The notes: generated from the sequence alone by a model not told the origin. A DNA stretch of 39,908 nucleotides from an uncultured Clostridia bacterium (GCA_947596085.1 CANQEW010000024.1:1-39908), one strand, 5' to 3'; positions 26,284 through 33,933 are shown, numbered from the stretch's first letter. Made by a program: numbers and translations.

Positions 26284-27237
26284 CTATTCGGCGACCAGGT
26301 CGTAGTACTCGTTGACGATGGCCTGCACGTTGTCGATGTGCGCCTTCACATCCTCCTCAGCCATGGGATCGACCTCCAGCAGCATGTCGTCGTGCAGCCA
26401 GGTGACCATCTCCTCGTCGGCAAGGATGTCGTCGTACAGCTTCTTGAGCTCCTCGATCTTGGCCGCGTCGGTGCCGGCCTTGGCGAAGATGAAGCAACGG
26501 TTGCGGAAGTAGGGGTAGCCGTACTGGCCCACGCCCTCGACGCCTGCGAACGGTCCCTGGGCGATCGGCTCGCCGTCAAACGCGCAGATCACCTTCACGC
26601 CGCCCTGGTTATAGGTCTCGAGAATCTGGCTCTGGTGGGAAACCGCCAGGTTGGTCTCGCCGCGCGCCACGGCCTGTGCCGCTTCGCCCGCGCTCTCGTA
26701 GGGGATGATGGTGAGCTGCTCGCCGTAGCCCATCGCGCCAATCAGCGCCGCGGCCAGGAAGGCCTCGGAGCCCGTCGCGCCGTTGCAGGCGACGGAGATC
26801 TCGTTGCCGGCCTCCAGATACGCCTTCAGACCCTCGATGTTCTCGATGCCCAGATTGGCGTCCGTACTCATCACGAACACGGAGGAGTACAGGTTCTCCA
26901 CGTAGGCGAAGTCGTCATAGGTGAACTGGATGCGGTCGGGGTCCAGCAGAATGGTGATGCCGAACAGACCCTCGCCCGCGAATACGAGCTCCGGATCGCC
27001 CGCCTCGTACTGGGTGACCCAGCTGTTGACGGTGGCGGCGTCGCCCTTGATGGCGTCGGCCACGAGCACGATGTCGTCGCTGTAGGTGGTGGACATGGCC
27101 GCCGCCTTCTGGCTGACCATCGCGGCCACGCCGGACGGCGCCCAGGGGCAGGTGACCTTCCAGGATTCGGCCGCGAAGGCTGAGACGCAGGACAGGCAGA
27201 GCGCGATGGCAAGCGCCAGGGTGAGCAATTTCTTCAT
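26284..27237 (-). CDS. tctC: Tripartite tricarboxylate transporter, substrate-binding protein TctC
   Basis: This 317-residue periplasmic-type binding protein has a signal peptide (LALAIALCLSCVSAFAA) and begins ESWKVTCPWAPSG, the usual TctC (Bug family) opening. A VACNGATGSEAFLAAAL loop and a region near FPYFRNRCFIF-like sequence are where such proteins hold carboxylate ligands. No convincing lipobox at the cleavage site. It is the first gene of tctC-tctB-tctA-sulfatase, with GGAGGA before the ATG. Stem-loops behind it may keep its mRNA level above that of the membrane subunits. Confidence 0.88.
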   Translation of the reverse strand: MKKLLTLALAIALCLSCVSAFAAESWKVTCPWAPSGVAAMVSQKAAAMSTTYSDDIVLVADAIKGDAATVNSWVTQYEAGDPELVFAGEGLFGITILLDPDRIQFTYDDFAYVENLYSSVFVMSTDANLGIENIEGLKAYLEAGNEISVACNGATGSEAFLAAALIGAMGYGEQLTIIPYESAGEAAQAVARGETNLAVSHQSQILETYNQGGVKVICAFDGEPIAQGPFAGVEGVGQYGYPYFRNRCFIFAKAGTDAAKIEELKKLYDDILADEEMVTWLHDDMLLEVDPMAEEDVKAHIDNVQAIVNEYYDLVAE

Positions 27238-27291
27238 GGGGGTATCCTCCCTATTCTATTTTCAACCGCCAAAATTGAGCAAGGCGGCTGG

Positions 27292-27335
27292 ATTCCAAAA
27301 TGTATGTAAAATAATAGTATCACGTATTTTGGAAT
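27292..27335. promoter_or_regulatory. Inverted repeat overlapping the tctC promoter (candidate operator)
   Basis: ATTCCAAAAT (27292-27301) and ATTTTGGAAT (27326-27335) are perfect inverted ten-mers whose centres are 34 bp apart, near three helical turns. One arm lies in the -35/-10 spacer, the other downstream of the -10. This suits a repressor, whose gene I cannot name. Confidence 0.6.
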
Positions 27336-27342
27336 TTGTCAA
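27314..27342 (-). promoter_or_regulatory. Promoter of the tct-sulfatase operon
   Basis: On the minus strand, TTGACA (27337-27342) and TACTAT (27314-27319) have 17-base spacing, 76 bases before the tctC start. Confidence 0.8.
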
Positions 27343-27357
27343 TAGGGATGCGCGCAA

Positions 27358-27384
27358 GATGTTGTCAGCATTGGACAACATCTT
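27358..27384. promoter_or_regulatory. Palindrome upstream of the tctC promoter
   Basis: AGATGTTGTC (27358-27367) and GACAACATCT (27375-27384) form a perfect inverted repeat with a 7-base centre, 16 bp upstream of the -35. The TTGTC/GACAA arms recall GntR-type sites. It also lies ten bases after the carbonic anhydrase stop, where it could fold in that transcript, but no T-run follows. Confidence 0.5.
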
Positions 27385-27393
27385 TAAAACTTT

Positions 27394-27969
27394 TCAATTT
27401 TCAAAAAATTCAACCGCGCCGCTCTCCAGGCGGTAGAGCGCGGCGACGACCTTCAGGCCGTGCTCATGCTCCTCGCGCTGGATGTTCAGGCTCTCCTCAA
27501 TGACGCGCACGCTGCGCTTCGCGTTCAGGCAGCAGGCGCGGTAGTCGTCAGTTTCGCTTCCGATGGCCAGGCGAATCTCATCGGTAATGAACTTCACGTA
27601 GCCGTCCGGATCGTGATGGATGGCGGCGTCCACCGCGCCGCAATGGTCGTGGCCCAGCACCACTACCAGCCGGCAGCCCAAGTGTCCCGCGGCGTACTCG
27701 ATGGAGCCGAGCTGGTGGTCGTCGATCACGTTACCCGCCACGCGGATCACGAACAGCTCGCCGATGCCCGCCGAGAAGATCGCCTCGGGAATCACCCGGG
27801 AATCCGAGCAGGTCACAATCACGGCGTAGGGCCGCTGGCCCTCGACGCAGGTCTTGGAGCGGAGCTCCGGCGAGACGTCACCGGGGCAGGTTCGCGCGCT
27901 CAGGTATCCGCGGTTGCCGTCCTTCAGCTTTTCCAAGGCTTCGGTTGCGTTCATGGAAATTGTGTTCAT
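27394..27969 (-). CDS. Beta-carbonic anhydrase
   Basis: This 191-residue zinc enzyme interconverts CO2 and bicarbonate. The zinc ligand motifs are VTCSDSRVIPE and LGHDHCGAVDAA, with the Asp-Arg dyad in CSDSR. I set the start at 27969 (MNTISMNATEAL), nine bases after AAGGAGGA; the open frame upstream belongs to the repeat element. It stands alone on the minus strand between the tct operon and element copy 1, whose left edge begins 54 bases upstream. Confidence 0.93.
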   Translation of the reverse strand: MNTISMNATEALEKLKDGNRGYLSARTCPGDVSPELRSKTCVEGQRPYAVIVTCSDSRVIPEAIFSAGIGELFVIRVAGNVIDDHQLGSIEYAAGHLGCRLVVVLGHDHCGAVDAAIHHDPDGYVKFITDEIRLAIGSETDDYRACCLNAKRSVRVIEESLNIQREEHEHGLKVVAALYRLESGAVEFFEN

Positions 27970-28023
27970 GGGGATTCCTCCTTTTGCTTGATTCAAGTTA
28001 TTCGATCTTCCGAAAAACAGAAA

Positions 28024-28371
28024 TTTGGTCAATGGATGCGCTTGCATAGAGCGCTGGGGAGGGTTGGAATCCCCACTGGGGATTCCAGGCAGCGGCGATG
28101 CGCGCATCGCCGCTGCTGCCTCACGGCAGGGGCGCCTGCCGGCGGCCCAAGAAGGGAGGGGGAGCGCCAAGCGCTCCCCAGTCCCTCCTTGGATTCTCCC
28201 CTCCCCTTCCTGGCAAGGGCTGCGGCCCTTGACCCGGGGTTGGCGTTCTGCTTCTATCGCTGCCCTCCGTTATCGGGCCGACCTCGACCGGCCCTCTGCT
28301 GCGTTTGGGTTTTGGGGACGGAGCGCTTCCCGCAAATGCCGATTTGGCCGTTTCTCGACAAACGGGAATTT
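28024..28371 (+). repeat. Structured interspersed element, copy 1
   Basis: This is the reference copy. It begins TTTGGTCAATGGATGCG and ends AAACGGGAATTT. Inside are hairpins at 28065-28087 (TGGAATCCCC arms), 28089-28116 (28-bp perfect palindrome), 28125-28140 (GGCAGG/CCTGCC), 28159-28179 (GGGGAGCGC/GCGCTCCCC), 28214-28231 (CAAGGGC/GCCCTTG) and 28275-28294 (GGGCCG/CGGCCC). Open frames through it differ between copies and look incidental. The last bases overlap the stop codon of the next GNAT gene. Confidence 0.9.
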
Positions 28372-28828
28372 ATTTTCCTATCGTGTTTTCTACTGCCTCT
28401 TCTCCGATCAATGCTTTTGAAAATTTGAAATGAAAGTTATGCATACCTTCTCTTAAGTAGAATCTGTGCGTGTCTAAACGCAGCTGATTGCAAGCTACTT
28501 CAATTTGAATGCAGCCACATTCTTTTGCAATTTGGCAAGCATTCTCGAACATTCTTTTTCCAATTCCTTGATGACGGTAAAGCGGATCAACCGCAAACTC
28601 CATAATTTCAGCAATGCGTTCTGCATGGTGCAGTTGTTGTTCAAACCTTAAGTTTAAAACGCCCACTGCAGTATGTTTTTGTTCGTTGATAAGACAATAA
28701 TAACGTTTATCGTTTATTTGCTCCTGGAAAATTGCAGAGAATTTATCAAAAGGAAGTCCTTTATTCTCCATATCACAGATCAGACCATAAACCTTTTCGC
28801 AGTCACTCACTGTTGCTTTTCGATACAT
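28370..28828 (-). CDS. GNAT-family N-acetyltransferase, duplicate A
   Basis: This 152-residue acetyltransferase has the GNAT acetyl-CoA site, VDPLYRHQGIGKRMFENA (the R/Q-x-x-G-x-G/A pattern), after the beta-strand AEIMEFAVDP. It acetylates an unknown small molecule or protein. It is almost identical to the gene at 31220-31678: the proteins differ at a few positions only (for example VENTIGK against VENTLGK). The stop codon lies on the last bases of element copy 1. The start has AGGAGAGAG and, before that, the border 12-mer AAACTCCAATTT (plus-strand reading). Base composition is more AT-rich than the left half of the window. Bases 28,829-29,012 upstream hold nothing I can identify. Confidence 0.88.
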   Translation of the reverse strand: MYRKATVSDCEKVYGLICDMENKGLPFDKFSAIFQEQINDKRYYCLINEQKHTAVGVLNLRFEQQLHHAERIAEIMEFAVDPLYRHQGIGKRMFENACQIAKECGCIQIEVACNQLRLDTHRFYLREGMHNFHFKFSKALIGEEAVENTIGK

Positions 28829-28854
28829 AAGTCTCTCTCCTTAAACTCCAATTT
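28371..28854. repeat. 484-bp duplicated GNAT block, copy A
   Basis: It is matched by 31221-31704 with four mismatches, all within the first 112 bases. Identity begins at the right edge of the structured element and ends at AAACTCCAATTT; beyond that the two loci are unrelated. Confidence 0.92.
28843..28854. repeat. Cassette border 12-mer AAACTCCAATTT
   Basis: It is the right border of GNAT duplicate A. The matching left border is AAACGGGAATTT at 28360-28371. In gene direction it stands 14 bases before the ATG, just ahead of the ribosome site. Confidence 0.55.
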
Positions 28855-29012
28855 TGCGCTCTGGCAGCCATCCCCACAACTGAGAATGATTTCATTCCCC
28901 CACTTTGTTTTCTCTCTGGAAACCCTCCTGCCGTGCTTTGCACTCGCCTTATGCTCCAATTCCGCACAATGCCGGACAAGCATGGCAAGTAAAATCGAAC
29001 AAGTCACACTTG

Positions 29013-29444
29013 TTAGAATTGCAGTAGTCCGTCCTCGTCATACTGAAAATCCGGTCCCCATGCAACTTCCCAATAATATCCATCTAAATCGGCAAAGTAG
29101 GCATGATACCCGCCCCAAAACACCTCTTGCGGTTCTTTTACAATCGCGCCGCCTGCACGCCTGACCAGTTCGATTGTTATATCTACTTCTTCCTTGCTTT
29201 CCACATTATATGCCAATGTAATACCGCCAAAACCTTTCCCAATTTTCGGCGGATGATCTTGGCTTATATCTTTTGCCAACAAGTCCAAAGGGAACAATTC
29301 AAACTTTGTTCCCGGCGTATTGAAAAAGCAGACAGGTGGGTTATTTTCCTTACAATCCGTTTTGAATCCCAATCCGTCTCTGTAAAAGCTGATCGCCTTT
29401 TCCATATTTCTCACGCCTAAACAGACACAAGTGATCTTATTCAT
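29013..29444 (-). CDS. VOC/glyoxalase-like protein
   Basis: This 143-residue protein has the vicinal-oxygen-chelate fold: KITCVCLGVRNMEKAISFYRDGLGF at the start and a C-terminal YHAYFADLDGYYWEVAWGP (landmarks), which resembles glyoxalase I, bleomycin-binding and dioxygenase relatives. Substrate is unknown. The ATG at 29444 has GGAGG nine bases upstream. It lies 65 bases downstream of the CPBP gene and is probably the third gene of the TetR-CPBP-VOC operon. Confidence 0.85.
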   Translation of the reverse strand: MNKITCVCLGVRNMEKAISFYRDGLGFKTDCKENNPPVCFFNTPGTKFELFPLDLLAKDISQDHPPKIGKGFGGITLAYNVESKEEVDITIELVRRAGGAIVKEPQEVFWGGYHAYFADLDGYYWEVAWGPDFQYDEDGLLQF

Positions 29445-29509
29445 GCAAATACCTCCATAAGTTCTGATTTGTAGTACACTTGCTACGTCATTTATCTTCC
29501 TAATATAAC

Positions 29510-30187
29510 TTAAAAGAATAAGAATACCACAACAAGAGATATGGCGTTTCCAAAAATGTGCGAAAGGGTACTGATAACACAATTGCCCGATTTATGATAA
29601 ATCACCGAAAAAATCAAGCTGTCGATAAATACAGAGGCGACATCATAAACTACAAGCCCGATGTTCCCTGCGGCAATATGCCCTGCCGCAAAAGTAAGCG
29701 ATGAAACAACTACGCAGATCCCAAATGGAAATATCTTCATACCTTTCCCAAGGAAGAAACCCCGATACGCGATTTCCTCGCCAAACGCCGCAATGATAAC
29801 CTGCCCGATCAGCAGCGCTGTTTTGTCAAAAGACAGGATAGAACTCGTCCGCCCCATTACATGGGCAACAAATGCTCCGCTGAAAATCAGATTTCCCACT
29901 ACAAGCGATACAATACCGCTCACACCTGGCAACAGTACCCATGCAAATACACCCGGCTTTTTAATATCCTCCACAATCGTATTAAGGCGCAACCCTGATT
30001 CGGTATTCGGTGTTTTGGAAACCGCTTCCACGATGAAGAAAGCCGCGATCCCAACGAACACGGAATACCCCGCAATGTTCGAGGACGGCGCAACTTTTGT
30101 TCCTGTCAATAATATCATTATTGCCACACCGATCATCGTGAGGGCAACGCTCTTTTTATTATTTTCCATCGCTTGTTGATTTTTCAT
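29510..30187 (-). CDS. CPBP-family intramembrane metalloprotease
   Basis: This 225-residue membrane protein has about seven segments. The CPBP (Abi) motifs are present: GEEIAYRGFF (EExxxR), FAAGHI with its His, and a last STLSHIFGN. Relatives include Rce1-type CAAX proteases and bacteriocin-immunity proteins. Its start overlaps the TetR stop by four bases, so the two are coupled and likely under TetR control. Confidence 0.87.
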   Translation of the reverse strand: MKNQQAMENNKKSVALTMIGVAIMILLTGTKVAPSSNIAGYSVFVGIAAFFIVEAVSKTPNTESGLRLNTIVEDIKKPGVFAWVLLPGVSGIVSLVVGNLIFSGAFVAHVMGRTSSILSFDKTALLIGQVIIAAFGEEIAYRGFFLGKGMKIFPFGICVVVSSLTFAAGHIAAGNIGLVVYDVASVFIDSLIFSVIYHKSGNCVISTLSHIFGNAISLVVVFLFF

Positions 30188-30756
30188 TTCATTTCCTCCC
30201 GTATCGCGAATATCGCACCTGTGTATACCCGTTCCAAGTGCTTTGCAATCAGCTTTTCATCGAAGTCAAGCGAGTTATTGGCAATAATGCTGGCGTAACC
30301 GTGAACAAACATCGCAAGCGTTATAAAAACCTCTTTTGTTTGGTCTAAATCCAAATTCATCCCGCGCTGCATTGCCGAAAGGACGGGCACAAGACCCTCA
30401 GAATTTATTATTTCAAGCAAGCTGTTACCCTCTGCGTACCCCGATTGAAACAGGAATCGAAACAAATTCGGTTCATCCACCGCAAAGCGAATATAATTCA
30501 ACCCAATTCCGAGCATGATTTCCTCTTCGTTTCCCGAAACATTCATTAAATACTCCAAGTGAAACCGATCGGTTCTATCAAAAGCCGCGAGCTTTAGTTC
30601 CTCAATCGTAGCAAAGTGATACATAACTGGATGCGTAGAGCAGTTCAGTTTATTTGAGACCGTCCTTGCGTTGATGTTTTCCCAACCCGCTTCGCGAGCA
30701 ACCTCAAAAGCGGTGTCAATAACCATCTCTCTTGTGATTTTCGGCTTTGGCGGCAT
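30184..30756 (-). CDS. TetR-family transcriptional regulator
   Basis: This 190-residue regulator has an N-terminal TetR helix-turn-helix (TREMVIDTAFEVAREAGWENINARTVSNKL as landmark, then STHPVMYHFATIEELK) and a variable ligand-binding C-terminus. It is the first gene of a TetR-CPBP-VOC operon. A perfect palindrome lies between its -10 and its start codon, so autorepression is very likely. The inducer is unknown. Confidence 0.9.
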   Translation of the reverse strand: MPPKPKITREMVIDTAFEVAREAGWENINARTVSNKLNCSTHPVMYHFATIEELKLAAFDRTDRFHLEYLMNVSGNEEEIMLGIGLNYIRFAVDEPNLFRFLFQSGYAEGNSLLEIINSEGLVPVLSAMQRGMNLDLDQTKEVFITLAMFVHGYASIIANNSLDFDEKLIAKHLERVYTGAIFAIREEMK

Positions 30757-30774
30757 AACTTTTCTCCTTGTTTA

Positions 30775-30802
30775 GTAATTATCGTTATGTAACGATAATT
30801 AC
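30775..30802. promoter_or_regulatory. TetR operator (perfect 13-bp inverted repeat)
   Basis: GTAATTATCGTTA (30775-30787), two bases, then its exact complement (30790-30802). It abuts the -10 hexamer and covers the transcription start of the TetR gene. Confidence 0.85.
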
Positions 30803-30831
30803 ATTATATGTTGCAACATTTCTTTTGTCAA
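30803..30831 (-). promoter_or_regulatory. Consensus promoter of the TetR-CPBP-VOC operon
   Basis: On the minus strand, TTGACA (30826-30831) and TATAAT (30803-30808) with 17-base spacing: a full consensus sigma-A promoter, directly followed by the operator. Confidence 0.9.
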
Positions 30832-30875
30832 TCCCTCCAAATGAACTTTTCGACATATTTAAGCGAAAAAATGAA

Positions 30876-31221
30876 CGGTAATATGGATGCACTTTTGAAG
30901 AACGCTGGGGAAATTGGAATCCCCACTGGGGATTCCAGGCAGCGGCGATGCACGCATCGCCGCTGCTGCCTCACGGCAGGGGCGCCTGCCGGCGGCCCAA
31001 GAAGGGAGGGGGAGCGCCAAGCGCTCCCCGGTCCCTCCTTGGATTCTCTCCTCCCCTTCCTGGCAAGGGCTGCGGCCCTTGACCCGGGGTTGGCGTTCTT
31101 CTTCTTTCGCTATCCCTCGTTATCGGGCCGACCTCGACCGGCCCTCTGATGCGGTTAGCTTTTGGGGATGGATCGCTTCCCGCAAACGCCGATTTAGCCG
31201 TTTCCTGATAAACGGGAAGTT
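30876..31221 (+). repeat. Structured interspersed element, copy 2
   Basis: The core (about 30,905-31,140) is about 95% identical to copy 1 with all six hairpins. The left edge is altered (GGTAATATGGATG instead of GGTCAATGGATG) and the last 75 bases differ from copy 1 at about 13 positions. It ends AAACGGGAAGTT and overlaps the stop of GNAT duplicate B. Confidence 0.9.
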
Positions 31222-31678
31222 ATTTTCCGAGCGTGTTTTCTACTGCCTCTTCTCCGATCAATGCTTTTGAAAATTTGAAATGAAAGTTATGCATACCCTC
31301 TCTTAAGTAGAATCTGTGCGTGTCTAAACGCAACTGATTGCAAGCTACTTCAATTTGAATGCAGCCACATTCTTTTGCAATTTGGCAAGCATTCTCGAAC
31401 ATTCTTTTTCCAATTCCTTGATGACGGTAAAGCGGATCAACCGCAAACTCCATAATTTCAGCAATGCGTTCTGCATGGTGCAGTTGTTGTTCAAACCTTA
31501 AGTTTAAAACGCCCACTGCAGTATGTTTTTGTTCGTTGATAAGACAATAATAACGTTTATCGTTTATTTGCTCCTGGAAAATTGCAGAGAATTTATCAAA
31601 AGGAAGTCCTTTATTCTCCATATCACAGATCAGACCATAAACCTTTTCGCAGTCACTCACTGTTGCTTTTCGATACAT
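31220..31678 (-). CDS. GNAT-family N-acetyltransferase, duplicate B
   Basis: This 152-residue protein is the near-identical twin of 28370-28828, with the same acetyl-CoA site (RHQGIGKRMFENA) and the same ribosome site. The stop codon lies on the last bases of element copy 2. Nucleotide identity to duplicate A is about 99% and ends at the border 12-mer 31693-31704, after which the sequence passes into the unrelated metallo-hydrolase gene. The pair is therefore a recent duplication or a gene conversion. Confidence 0.88.
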   Translation of the reverse strand: MYRKATVSDCEKVYGLICDMENKGLPFDKFSAIFQEQINDKRYYCLINEQKHTAVGVLNLRFEQQLHHAERIAEIMEFAVDPLYRHQGIGKRMFENACQIAKECGCIQIEVACNQLRLDTHRFYLREGMHNFHFKFSKALIGEEAVENTLGK

Positions 31679-31704
31679 AAGTCTCTCTCCTTAAACTCCA
31701 ATTT
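31221..31704. repeat. 484-bp duplicated GNAT block, copy B
   Basis: Matches 28371-28854. Both copies begin at the right end of a structured element and end at AAACTCCAATTT. Confidence 0.92.
31693..31704. repeat. Cassette border 12-mer AAACTCCAATTT
   Basis: Right border of GNAT duplicate B; the left border is AAACGGGAAGTT at 31210-31221. Confidence 0.55.
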
Positions 31705-31735
31705 GGGTATATCCTACCAAACAAGAACTTACAAT

Positions 31736-32500
31736 TCAGATTCGAATTTGGAAATCATCGAACGCAAACAATCCGTTCCCTTGTTTGAGTTGTCCGCTTC
31801 TTTCCAATTGTGCAAATCCCGCCTCGATTTCTCCCGCCAAGGTGGGCGATATATCCAACGAATGATGGCCGGGCAGAATCCTTGCGGCTGGATACGCCCG
31901 TATCCGACGCACGGAGCGGTAGAAGAGCAGCAGATCGGTGGTCGGATAGAACGCGTAAAGGCAACCTTTGTAGATCAGATCGCCAGAGTACAGGTATTGC
32001 CGCTCCGGTTCATAGAAACAGCAGTGCCCGGGGGAGTGCCCCGGCGTATGAATGACCCGAATCTCCCGTCCGCCCAAATCCAGAGAATCGCCGTCGCGCA
32101 GAATTCTTTGCGGCTCCCCGTGGAAAATTTGATAGGTGTCAATATCAAATTCCGGCGGGAAGTCACAGCGGCGCTTCGTCAAATTTTCCTTGATGATTCG
32201 CAGTGGAAGCGGAAACCGGACGGATAACCAAGCCCTCTCCGCTTCATGGATCGCGATCTCATCAAAAGCCTTGTGTCCGCCGATGTGATCCCAATGCGCA
32301 TGCGTTGTGATGACCGTGACTGGCAAGTCCGTCAACTTGTCCACGACTTTTCTGATGTCGGAAACGCCCAGGCCGGTATCAATGAGGGCCGCGCGATCCC
32401 GGCCGCACAGCAGGTAGCAATGCGTTTCCTCCCAATGCCTGTATTCGCTGATCGCGAAGGTTTGGGAATCGATCTCTTCAACTGTGAACCAGTTGTCCAT
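31736..32500 (-). CDS. Metallo-beta-lactamase-fold hydrolase
   Basis: This 254-residue protein has the full metal site: THAHWDHIGGH (HxHxDH), HTPGHSPGHCCF (His), YSGDLIYKG (bridging Asp) and LPGHHSLD (last His). It belongs to the general glyoxalase II-like group; the substrate is unknown and beta-lactamase activity is not implied. I take the ATG at 32500 (MDNWFTVEEI); a GAGG lies 13 bases upstream, somewhat far. It starts 29 bases after the HAD-TPK gene, so the two are probably co-transcribed. Confidence 0.85.
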   Translation of the reverse strand: MDNWFTVEEIDSQTFAISEYRHWEETHCYLLCGRDRAALIDTGLGVSDIRKVVDKLTDLPVTVITTHAHWDHIGGHKAFDEIAIHEAERAWLSVRFPLPLRIIKENLTKRRCDFPPEFDIDTYQIFHGEPQRILRDGDSLDLGGREIRVIHTPGHSPGHCCFYEPERQYLYSGDLIYKGCLYAFYPTTDLLLFYRSVRRIRAYPAARILPGHHSLDISPTLAGEIEAGFAQLERSGQLKQGNGLFAFDDFQIRI

Positions 32501-32529
32501 CGCCCGCGTCCATCCTCGCGAAAATTCAT

Positions 32530-33828
32530 TCAATTCGCGGAACCGCCGCGCTCCTCTCGCGCGTCCAGTTCCACGATCACCAGCAGCGTTCCCTTCTTTA
32601 CGCCGATTTCGGCGAAATCCTCGGTGAAGTCGTTGCCCATGCCCAGAGGGAAGAGGGGCGTGAGAGCGGCGTCGCTCAGCGGATATTTGACGCCCCGGCT
32701 CCACACGCCCTCACAGACGCCGTCCAGCGCGAACAGCGAGAGCTTCCCCGGCGTGCGCGGGATGCGGATGCTGTCGCACCGCAGCGCCCAGGCGCGAACG
32801 TTGCCGTCGCATAGCTCGGCGCGCGCGCCCTGCGCCGCCAGCCAGCCCAGCGTCTGTAGATTCGCCAACGTGTGGTCGAGCCGCCCACCCAGCCCACCGA
32901 CGATCAGGAAGTCGGAAACGCCCATCTCCAGCGCATAGCGGGCGCAGAGGATGGCGTCGGTGTCGTCCTTGATTACCGGATGGCGGAATACAGTCTCCCC
33001 TTCCGGGGCTGGGGAGGAATCGAAGTCGCCGATCACCGCGTCGGGCTTCAGGCCGAGCCGCTTCGCCAGCGCGTAACCCGCGTCGGCGCAGAGGATCAGA
33101 TCGTCCTCGCGAAAATCGTAGGCGCGCGCGGGATCGCCCTCGCAGCGGGCGGTAAAGATCGCGCTGCGGCGGCGGGGCAGAATGTCCCAGTAGCCGTCGA
33201 TCATACCGTCGGCGATGGTTTCAATTTCCGCGTGACTCTGCTCGTTGGCCGCGTCGCGCACGCAGTAGGCCAGCATGCCCGCGCGCTTCGCGCCGTGCAC
33301 GCCCTCCAGCACATCCTCAAATACCGCGCACTTCGCCGGTTCCACGCCGAGCTTCCGCGCCGCCAGCAGAAAAACTTCGCCGTTGGCCTTGCCCCGGCCG
33401 CCGGTGTCGTCGGTGGAGCAGAGCGCCTCGAAGCGATCGAGGATGCCCAAGCGCTCCAGACAGGGTTTGTATAGGTACTCGGGCAGCGCCGTGGCCACCG
33501 CCAGCTTCACGCCCGCGCGCTCGAGCGCCGTCAGATATTCCCGCGCGCCGGGCTTGAGTTCCACGTGTAGCGCGTACTCGTCGTGGGCGAGCTGGGTCCA
33601 CTCGTCGACGATCTCTTCCCAGGATTCCTCAAAGCCGAAGCGCGCCTTGGTGTATTCGGCGCTCTCCCGGTAGCTCAACCCCGCCAGTGCGGGCCCGTAG
33701 TCCGGCGGCGCGACCATGCCACGCTTTTCGAAGTAAATTTCATCCACGCGCGACCACACATACATGCTGTCCAAGAGCGTGCCGTCCAAATCGAATAGAG
33801 CGGCGTCAAAGGGAAAGAGTTTTCGCAT
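32530..33828 (-). CDS. HAD phosphatase-thiamine pyrophosphokinase fusion
   Basis: This 432-residue protein joins two enzymes. Residues about 6-210 are a HAD phosphatase of the beta-phosphoglucomutase type (FDLDGTLLDS nucleophile motif, VATALPEYLYK, FEDVLEGVHGAKRAGM). Residues about 222-425 are thiamine pyrophosphokinase (LCADAGYALAKRLGLKPDAV, GDFDS, KDDTDAIL, GGLGGRLDHTLANLQ), which makes thiamine diphosphate from thiamine and ATP. The start at 33828 has GGGAGGAAG upstream. The HAD half might release thiamine from its monophosphate before pyrophosphorylation; that is inference. No thiamine riboswitch was recognised upstream. Confidence 0.88.
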   Translation of the reverse strand: MRKLFPFDAALFDLDGTLLDSMYVWSRVDEIYFEKRGMVAPPDYGPALAGLSYRESAEYTKARFGFEESWEEIVDEWTQLAHDEYALHVELKPGAREYLTALERAGVKLAVATALPEYLYKPCLERLGILDRFEALCSTDDTGGRGKANGEVFLLAARKLGVEPAKCAVFEDVLEGVHGAKRAGMLAYCVRDAANEQSHAEIETIADGMIDGYWDILPRRRSAIFTARCEGDPARAYDFREDDLILCADAGYALAKRLGLKPDAVIGDFDSSPAPEGETVFRHPVIKDDTDAILCARYALEMGVSDFLIVGGLGGRLDHTLANLQTLGWLAAQGARAELCDGNVRAWALRCDSIRIPRTPGKLSLFALDGVCEGVWSRGVKYPLSDAALTPLFPLGMGNDFTEDFAEIGVKKGTLLVIVELDAREERGGSAN

Positions 33829-33890
33829 ATTTCTTCCTCCCAAGCGTATATTCAAACCCGTCGATTTCAAAGCGGCAGTAGAATGGGATT

Positions 33891-33933
33891 CTCAAGGGGC
33901 GATGCCCCTTGAGCGGGTCTGGGCAGCGCCCAG
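33891..33933. repeat. Twin hairpins
   Basis: CTCAAGGGGC (33891-33900), GAT, GCCCCTTGAG (33904-33913): ten pairs. Then CTGGGC (33919-33924), AGC, GCCCAG (33928-33933): six pairs. No T-run. Confidence 0.75.

Noticed and set aside
27969-28170. Longer N-terminus for the carbonic anhydrase
   Set aside because: The extension lies in element copy 1 and its flank; the ATG at 27969 has an excellent ribosome site and gives the usual family length.
28025-28420. Open frames running through the structured element (also in the other copies)
   Set aside because: Several frames are open on both strands at once, ends differ between copies, there is no ribosome site, and the sequence is fully explained by hairpin-forming repeats.
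28807-29007. Small minus-strand ORFs between GNAT A and the VOC gene
   Set aside because: No ribosome site or family resemblance; they run through the duplicated block edge and are probably chance frames.
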